64,000 nt of DNA from Verrucomicrobiia bacterium (lineage in GTDB: Bacteria; Verrucomicrobiota; Verrucomicrobiia; Opitutales; Cerasicoccaceae). The notes under the pieces were generated by a model that searched no databases, was not told the origin of the DNA, and saw nothing but the letters and a program-made list of their open reading frames with translations. This document shows positions 55,260 through 61,301 of this stretch, piece after piece. The stretch covers positions 1 to 64,000 of the forward strand of contig JAUIHT010000013.1 of NCBI GenBank assembly GCA_030432235.1, read 5' to 3'. The number at the start of each line of letters is the position of its first letter. Within the stretch, counting starts at the first letter, position 1. Both the position numbers and the translations under genes were made by a program.

Positions 55260-56312
55260 TCACTTCATTGATGCCATGACCTCGCGTACGAGCTGCTCAA
55301 CACGGGTGCGGTCGAGGATAGCGGAAGCGAGCTGTCCGGCAGGGGCTTGTTTTCCGGAGTAAGGTGTCTTCGAATGAAAGCCGGGCAGGTCGCACCTGGG
55401 CAGCTTTTCGTCGAGGCCGCACTCGCCGAGTAGGCAGGCAATTTTCTTGGCCACTTCACCAAGCAGTACGGCCTCTTCTTCCGAACAAGGGAAGCGGGCG
55501 TGACCGATATCGAAGCCGCGGGCTTTGTAGCCGAGGCGGAAGCCGGCCGGGAAGTTACCGGCCTTGAGCATGGTCTGGAAGAGTTCGAGCAGCTTGTATT
55601 GCAGGCGTTTGGCCTCTTCAAAGTCACCTTTACGCACGGTGTTGTAGATGCGCATGATGGCCTCGGGAGCGACCCCGGCGGTGGAGAGCGTACCGCCGTC
55701 CGCCCCCATCATTATGGCCGGCACGATGAGTTCTTCCCAGCCGAGCAGGACGGAGAAGTCGGGCCGCTGCGGCTTAACCGCGTTCATAATATGGAGGAAT
55801 CGACACATGTCCGCGCTGCTGTCCTTAGTGCCGACGATGCGCGGGCAATCGAGGGCCAGGCGAGTCAGCACCGGCACGCTGATTTCAGTTGAGAAGGCCG
55901 GGATGTTGTACAGGACGATGTCGATAGGCGAATTGGCCGCGATTTCGCGGAAGTACGTCTCGATGCTTTCCTGGCTGGGCTTGTAGTAATAAGGTCCCGT
56001 GATAGACACGGCGCGGCAACCGAGGTCGGCGCAAAAGCGACACATCTCTAGGACGAGATCGGTGTTGGGCTCGGCCGCGCCGGCCAGCACAGGTACGCGG
56101 CCCCTGGACTCGTCGGCCACGATTTTTACCACGCGCTTGCGCTCCTCGAAGCTCAGGCGGATGAACTCGCCCATGCTGCCGTTCGGGTAGAGCCCGGAGA
56201 CGCCTTTGCCGATCAGCCAGGAAACAATCTCGCGCAGAACGCCTTCGTTAAGGCTGCCGTCAGCGCTGTACGGCACGACGTGCGGCACGAAAATTCCGTT
56301 AATGGGATTCAT
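55260..56312 (-). CDS. DapA-family aldolase, candidate 2-keto-3-deoxy-fuconate aldolase
   Basis: 350 residues: a DapA-type barrel plus an unusual C-terminal extension of about 50 residues. The loop reads NGSMGEF (canonical GTTGE), YNIP has the Tyr, and IVGTKDSS the Schiff-base Lys. Its start overlaps the lactonase gene by 14 bases. In non-phosphorylating L-fucose breakdown a DapA-type enzyme can split 2-keto-3-deoxy-L-fuconate to pyruvate and lactaldehyde; the operon supports this but does not prove it. Confidence 0.8.
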   Translation of the reverse strand: MNPINGIFVPHVVPYSADGSLNEGVLREIVSWLIGKGVSGLYPNGSMGEFIRLSFEERKRVVKIVADESRGRVPVLAGAAEPNTDLVLEMCRFCADLGCRAVSITGPYYYKPSQESIETYFREIAANSPIDIVLYNIPAFSTEISVPVLTRLALDCPRIVGTKDSSADMCRFLHIMNAVKPQRPDFSVLLGWEELIVPAIMMGADGGTLSTAGVAPEAIMRIYNTVRKGDFEEAKRLQYKLLELFQTMLKAGNFPAGFRLGYKARGFDIGHARFPCSEEEAVLLGEVAKKIACLLGECGLDEKLPRCDLPGFHSKTPYSGKQAPAGQLASAILDRTRVEQLVREVMASMK

Positions 56313-57153
56313 TGCATTTCAGGTTGTATATTCGTTTCGCATTACTCGAATAAAGCTTCTCCAGGCTGTCCGTACTTTCCTTGGCGAGAATGGCGTCGAG
56401 CGTATCGCACCATTGCCGCAGCGAGGCGGTGAGGTTGCACACTGGCCAGTCACCACCCCAGATTACACGGTCCCAGCCGAAGGCATCGATGACGGTTTCG
56501 ATGTACGGGCGCAGTGTCGCCACCGGCTCCGCTCCTGCGGGCACATAGGCAATGATGCCCGAGATTTTACATGCCACGTTATCGCGCTCGGCTAACTCGT
56601 GGATGCTTTTTGACCAATCGTCAAAGTCACCACCGGCGATATCCGGCACACCGCAGTGGTCGAGGATGAAAGACGTTCGCGGGCAGGCGTCGATCAGCTC
56701 GACGGCGATCGGCAACTGCTTTTGCAGCGCGCAAATATCAAAAGTCAGCCCGTGCTTAGCCAACGCAGCCACGTTCTCGCGAAAGCGTACGCTTTGCGAT
56801 ACAGAGTAAGATTGCGTGTGCAAGATGCGCCGGATGCCCTTCAGCGCCGGATGTGCAATCGCATCGAGGTGACGCGCAAAACCTTCGTTCTCGGGGCGCC
56901 CTGAGGCGATCACGCCGCACAGGCCGTTGCCTTGTTTTTGGGCAAGCTCACAAAAGTAAAAAGCCTCGCCGGCGCATTGACCGTCATCCACATCAACCTC
57001 CATGAACAACGTCCCCTCAATGCCGCAACCTTCCGCCGCACGCCAGTAATCCTCCAGCGTGAAAGCACTTTGCAGCACGGGGAAGTCGTTTGTCCAGCTA
57101 TAGCCAAAACGACCCGGATGCAATAGATGCTGATGCGTGTCTAGGCGGCTCAT
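56299..57153 (-). CDS. Amidohydrolase, probable L-fucono- or L-rhamnono-lactonase
   Basis: About 284 residues from the ATG at 57153, which overlaps the symporter stop (ATGA). The HxH motif lies in RLDTHQHLLHP; SFILDHCGVPDI and VIWGGDWPVCNL give further metal ligands. This is the pattern of COG3618 lactonases, which open sugar lactones in deoxy sugar breakdown. It would act on the product of the SDR dehydrogenase at 41627. Coupled to the aldolase by a 14-base overlap. Confidence 0.83.
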   Translation of the reverse strand: MSRLDTHQHLLHPGRFGYSWTNDFPVLQSAFTLEDYWRAAEGCGIEGTLFMEVDVDDGQCAGEAFYFCELAQKQGNGLCGVIASGRPENEGFARHLDAIAHPALKGIRRILHTQSYSVSQSVRFRENVAALAKHGLTFDICALQKQLPIAVELIDACPRTSFILDHCGVPDIAGGDFDDWSKSIHELAERDNVACKISGIIAYVPAGAEPVATLRPYIETVIDAFGWDRVIWGGDWPVCNLTASLRQWCDTLDAILAKESTDSLEKLYSSNAKRIYNLKCNESH

Positions 57154-58811
57154 GCAAAATACCAGTAGAGTGAGCAATAGAGGACAACGAGCAGGACACA
57201 GAGGATGCGATAGTCTGCCAATCCCGGCCAGCCGCTTTCCCTAAAGGCCAGGCTCGGACGCGACCAGGCGAAACGTCCATCACAAGTGGCCCCTGGCTGA
57301 CGTGTTAAATAGGTCAGGACCAACTGCAAAACGACACACACCACCAAAAGGAGGAAGGCCATCAACATGAACGGAATAGCCGCCAACGGATTGTCCGGAA
57401 CCAGCTTGTTGAAGACAAATACGCCGACACCCAGAGCAGAGCCAAGCCACAGAGTCCAACGTGCCGATGCCGCCGTTGCCGCAGGCAACAGCACCCCGAT
57501 AAGAAAGACACAAGTAATTGAGGGGGCAAGGTGGGCAATAATGTCGTTCAGACCTACGAATAGGCTATCGTACATGTCCAGAAGTGGCACCAAGCCGATT
57601 GACACCAGCAAGGCCAATCCGGCAACCATGCGGCCGACGGCAATAAGTTGGCGGTCTGAGCGACCCGGAGCAAAACGGGCGTACAGATCGTAGCTGACCA
57701 GGGTCGAGATGGAGTTCAGCGCCCCCGCAACCGTACTCATAAGCGCAGCCAGCAAAGCCGCCATCACGAGTCCGCGCAGCCCGGTGGGTAACAACTGCTC
57801 AATCATCACCGCGAGAATGTCTTTGGAGTCAGTCACCATTTTGCCATCATGAACCGTCTGCAAAGCACTGATATCGAGCCCCCCACTCTTGAAGAGCAAG
57901 TAGGCAACCAAACCAGGAAGTACGAAGATGAAGACAGGGAAAATTTTCAGCACTGCGCAAAAGAGTGCCCCCGTACGCGCATGGTTGGCGTCCCGGGCTC
58001 CCAGCACCCGCTGGACGATAGTCTGGTCTGCACACCAGTACCAGATGCCAAGAACCGGATACCCCAACAACACCGCGTACCAAGACATCCCCGACGGATC
58101 GCCCGCGGGACGCAACATCGACAGACGCTCCATCTCATTCAACTCGGAAAGCTTTTCCATCACTGCGCCGAAGCCACCAAGCTGATAGAGGGCTACGACC
58201 GTAATGATAGTCGAGCCGATTAAGAGTACTACCGTTTGCAGGGTCTCAGTCACAACCACAGCAATGAGTCCTCCCACGATGGTATAAACCCCCGTAAGGG
58301 CCGCGATAAAAATGATCGCCACGTAAATATTACCCAACTCGGGAATGAAATAGGTGATCATTCGCCCACCCGTGAGGAAAGCAAAACCGATATGCACAAT
58401 AACCGCAGAAGCGATGGACAAAATAGTCAACCAATCCCGACAGGAGCGATCATAGCGCTTTTCCAGGTAGTCCGGCAGCGTCGTGACTCCGGAACGTAAA
58501 TATATCGGTGCAAAGAACAGCGCTAGCAGGATGAGCGTCAAGGCCGCCATCCATTCGAAGTTCCCAATCAGTAAGCCCGAATCAAAACCTGCCTGTGCCA
58601 AGCTGACCAAGTGTACGCAGGAAATATTCGTCGCGAACAGCGCCATACCTATTATCGGCCAGCTAAGGCTGTGGCCAGCGAGGAAGTAGCCTTCTGCATT
58701 TCCATTCTTCTGTGCGGCCCGGGATCGGCTCTTCAAGGAAACCACCAATCCCAGCGTAACCACTACCACCAAATATCCGGCGACAACTAACAGATCCAAT
58801 AGAGAATTCAT
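57150..58811 (-). CDS. Sodium:solute symporter (SSS family)
   Basis: About 553 residues from the ATG at 58811, with 13-14 membrane helices. HSLSWPIIGMALFATNISCVHL and LLAALMSTVAGALNSISTLVSYDLY are conserved SSS segments. It heads the lactonase-aldolase operon, so it probably imports the free deoxy sugar, most likely L-fucose. A GntR-type palindrome lies between it and the divergent mutarotase gene. It is only distantly like the symporter at 24840. Confidence 0.9.
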   Translation of the reverse strand: MNSLLDLLVVAGYLVVVVTLGLVVSLKSRSRAAQKNGNAEGYFLAGHSLSWPIIGMALFATNISCVHLVSLAQAGFDSGLLIGNFEWMAALTLILLALFFAPIYLRSGVTTLPDYLEKRYDRSCRDWLTILSIASAVIVHIGFAFLTGGRMITYFIPELGNIYVAIIFIAALTGVYTIVGGLIAVVVTETLQTVVLLIGSTIITVVALYQLGGFGAVMEKLSELNEMERLSMLRPAGDPSGMSWYAVLLGYPVLGIWYWCADQTIVQRVLGARDANHARTGALFCAVLKIFPVFIFVLPGLVAYLLFKSGGLDISALQTVHDGKMVTDSKDILAVMIEQLLPTGLRGLVMAALLAALMSTVAGALNSISTLVSYDLYARFAPGRSDRQLIAVGRMVAGLALLVSIGLVPLLDMYDSLFVGLNDIIAHLAPSITCVFLIGVLLPAATAASARWTLWLGSALGVGVFVFNKLVPDNPLAAIPFMLMAFLLLVVCVVLQLVLTYLTRQPGATCDGRFAWSRPSLAFRESGWPGLADYRILCVLLVVLYCSLYWYFA

Positions 58812-58908
58812 TGTGGGTAGATTTCGTCGAGGGCAGGAGCTAAAAAGTGAAAATATGAGTTTCAGCGAAGCGATGAGCAAACTGCTTTTACTTCTTGTGT
58901 GTCAATTT

Positions 58909-58926
58909 TAAAGTGCATACACTTTT
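58909..58926. promoter_or_regulatory. GntR-type palindromic operator 4
   Basis: TAAAGTGCATACACTTTT, nearly identical to operator 1. It lies 98 bases before the symporter start and 84 before the mutarotase start. Confidence 0.6.
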
Positions 58927-59009
58927 ATCTTGATTTGTTTGCTATCACTCAAGATTTTTCCTCTAATTCCACCCCACCCATGATTAATACCTTTCATCTA
59001 TTCATAAAA

Positions 59010-59780
59010 ATGAAACGCGTACTTATTCTTTTGACTGCTTGTGTGATGGCATCTGTCGCCTCCGCATTTTCTCCATATGAAAACTACTTGCAATCTGGCC
59101 GCACGACTGTGGTCGGTCTCATTGCACAGGTCGATCCTGAGAAGAAGACGAGTCTGTTAGAAAGCATAGAAGCTCTGAACAACGACACTGCTCGAAGACC
59201 CCTCGCCGCTTCTGGTATTGAAAATGTCAGTGCTTATACACGCCAAATCGGTGAGCACGAATGGATAGTGCTGAATTTTCTCTACGACGGAAACAAGGAC
59301 TATCTTCAAGCCGCCAATGATTTTGAAGCGTCCTGTGAAGAAGCGGCAAATCTTGCCGCATTTACCCTACCCCATCCGCGTGCCGAGCGCTTTGGAACAC
59401 ACTGGCTGCAAATGGAATGGATTACCTACATTCGCGGTATGGACGTCCCTGGTTCTGCTATGAACCAAATAATGATTGTGACGACAGTTCGCCCGGAAAA
59501 AGAGCAGGAATACCGTACACTCCATCAGACTGTGTGGCCGGGTGTGGTCGACCAGGTCAAGCGTAGCAGGAATCGTAACCTGGCTATATTCCTTACTGAA
59601 ATCGACGACTGGCTTGTGGAATTCCTCTATCTTGAATATGTTGGCGATACCCCGCAATCGGATGATGAAATGAGCCAGACCGACGCCATTAACCATCGCT
59701 GGTGGAAAATAACAGACCAATGCCAAAAGCCTCTTCCAGGAGCCCCCAAAATATGGGATCCAATGACTCCGCTTAATTGA
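59010..59780 (+). CDS. Exported double-domain L-rhamnose/L-fucose mutarotase-like protein
   Basis: About 256 residues from the ATG at 59010. A signal peptide ends near VASAFS. The C-terminal 110 residues match RhaM-type mutarotase: VRPEKEQEYRTLHQTVWPGV, LEYVGD and HRWWKITDQCQKPLPG. Residues 25-130 look like a second, worn copy of the same ferredoxin-like fold (GLIAQVDPEKKTSLLESIEAL, then W-I-V-L-NFLY). Mutarotases speed the alpha/beta switch of the free sugar. An exported, duplicated form is unusual and would act on sugar released by the fucosidases before uptake by the divergent symporter. Confidence 0.75.
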   Translation: MKRVLILLTACVMASVASAFSPYENYLQSGRTTVVGLIAQVDPEKKTSLLESIEALNNDTARRPLAASGIENVSAYTRQIGEHEWIVLNFLYDGNKDYLQAANDFEASCEEAANLAAFTLPHPRAERFGTHWLQMEWITYIRGMDVPGSAMNQIMIVTTVRPEKEQEYRTLHQTVWPGVVDQVKRSRNRNLAIFLTEIDDWLVEFLYLEYVGDTPQSDDEMSQTDAINHRWWKITDQCQKPLPGAPKIWDPMTPLN

Positions 59781-59813
59781 CTGTGTCCACATAAACTGAG
59801 CCTGAGGGGTTCA

Positions 59814-60103
59814 GGAGACCTCGATTAACATCGGAGCCTACGCCGTGTATTACGTGCTTGGGTTGGCCACTCTCAAGTTTCGGTCGAGGTTATCGTTGTT
59901 TTAGCCTCAGGAGTGGGCCGTTTGGGGCGTTTTCTCCTGATTGGGCAGGCGCCCTGCTGTGAAACAGCGCATAGCGGTCGCCGCGAGGCGATGTCCCCGT
60001 GGGACAAAATTTTGAAGAGATTGCTTTGGTCGCTGCCTGTTTTTACGCGCATAGCCAATCGTCGCTGTTTATCGTAGCGGCGTCCAAGTTAATCGAAGTG
60101 CCC
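59814..60103. mobile_element. Small element bounded by 16-bp inverted repeats
   Basis: The left end GGAGACCTCGATTAAC (59814-59829) and the complement of the right end GGGCACTTCGATTAAC (60088-60103) agree at 13 of 16 bases. The interior has no recognised protein; a 61-codon minus-strand frame (59873-60058) is unsupported. The homology of the dead recombinase begins right at the right end, as expected if the element cut it. Solo copies of the right-end motif occur at 17406, 20405 and 53516. It could be a miniature or decayed insertion sequence of a family I cannot name. Confidence 0.5.
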
Positions 60104-60776
60104 TCTAAATGAGTATCTCAATGCATTGAACACCTTCCTGAACTGGATGGTACGCCAAGGCCGTATTCCGGCCAATCCCCTAGCCTCCGTCGAAAAGGCC
60201 GATGTCAGAGGAAAACAGCAACTCAGACGTGCCTTTACAGACAAACGAACTGGATGCGCTGCTGGATGTAGCAGGCAATCTTAGACTCCTTTACCTGACT
60301 TCAGCCTATACCGGCCTGCGCCTGGGCGAACTTCAAAGCCTCTGCTGAGCCAATATCGAGTTCAACTGAGTCTTTCCGCTCATTCGCTTGCAAGCTGATT
60401 CCACCAAAACCATAAAAAACCTCGTGCCTCTCCTTCCGCAACCCGTCTGAGAGCTGCGCGTCAAGTTAAGTGACACAAACGATAACGCAATAAAGATCCA
60501 CGTATCATTGATAATAGGAAAAATAGGCGCGAAATGGCCGCTGCTGACACAGAGGAGCACATGGCAGGGGAGCCGGGACTCGAACCCAGTGTTGAAAAAT
60601 CGCAACCTACTGACAGCCAATATAGTTGCAAAACTGACCTGCCACAAAACACACAAATAGGCCTACAAAATCCTGGCCCGGGCTGTCCTGATTTGAGTCG
60701 AGTGGTCGAGAAGTGGAGAAAGTTGCCGAAGCCATTGAAGCGGGCGATGCTGGCGATTGTCGATTCAGTGCCATGA
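60102..60776 (+). pseudogene. Degenerate tyrosine recombinase (integrase)
   Basis: Recognisable pieces in shifting frames: LNEYLNALNTFLNWMVRQGR (core-binding end, from 60105), NPLASVEKADVRG, then after a frameshift LRLLYLTSAYTGLRLGELQSL (the catalytic Arg box, near 60275-60345), stops at several points, IRLQADSTKTIKNLVPLLP, and a tail with MAGEPGLEPS and LSRVVEKWRKLPKPLKRAM. The N-terminal third and the final Tyr box are lost. It marks an old mobile element or genomic island edge. Confidence 0.75.
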
Positions 60777-60948
60777 ACTAAATATGCTAAGCTCACGGAG
60801 ATTCGAACCTAACTTGAGTGTTCACGACATTTCATCTGACTGCGCTTTATGATGTTTAATAGCACCTTACGGAAATGTAGATTGGAAAGCAAATGCAGTT
60901 AAAAGCAGCAAAACAACTTGAATTTGGCAAATGATTGGCAAATTTCAG
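60777..60948. other. AT-rich spacer, nothing recognised
   Basis: No coding pattern, repeat or RNA structure that I can support. Confidence 0.4.
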
Positions 60949-61092
60949 TTAAATCCCGCCGAGCTTCTTACCTTTCTTGACCAAGCTCTGGCACTGCTTA
61001 TCGCTCAAGTGAAACTTCTTGCCCGTGGCATCAAACTGCTCCTTGAGAATCCCGTTTGGGCACTTCGGTACCTCATGCAGATAATCAATCAC
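60949..61092 (-). pseudogene. Short unidentified C-terminal fragment
   Basis: A 47-codon frame (VIDYLHEVPKCPNG ... KKFHLSDKQCQSLVKKG) has plausible amphipathic composition and a natural stop. Upstream the frame breaks but a neighbouring frame continues with LDELNTAASD, which looks like a frameshifted gene end. No family recognised. Confidence 0.3.
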
Positions 61093-61301
61093 TTGCTGCT
61101 GTATTCAATTCATCCAACCCCGCTACTGAACGGCCAAGGAAAACGGGGTGCCGTATTTGACGGCCATCAACGGTTTTAGATGTGGTCATCTGGAATCAGG
61201 CCAATGATTGGGCTTAAATGCAGGCAATCATGACACCAGATTGCGTGCCATGAGAATCAGGGTCCCTCTCGATCCTACTTCCCCATCCCAATCCGTTGTC
61301 C

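Noticed and set aside
55252-55280. Inverted repeat CATGGC...GCCATG around the aldolase stop
   Set aside because: Six-base arms with a 15-base loop partly inside coding sequence; too weak to call a terminator.
60555-60600. A tRNA 3' end on the minus strand (GGGTTCGAGTCCCGGCT)
   Set aside because: Only the T-arm-like stretch is present; no acceptor, D or anticodon arm fits upstream. It lies in the integrase tail (GEPGLEPS), where such sequence is common in coding form.
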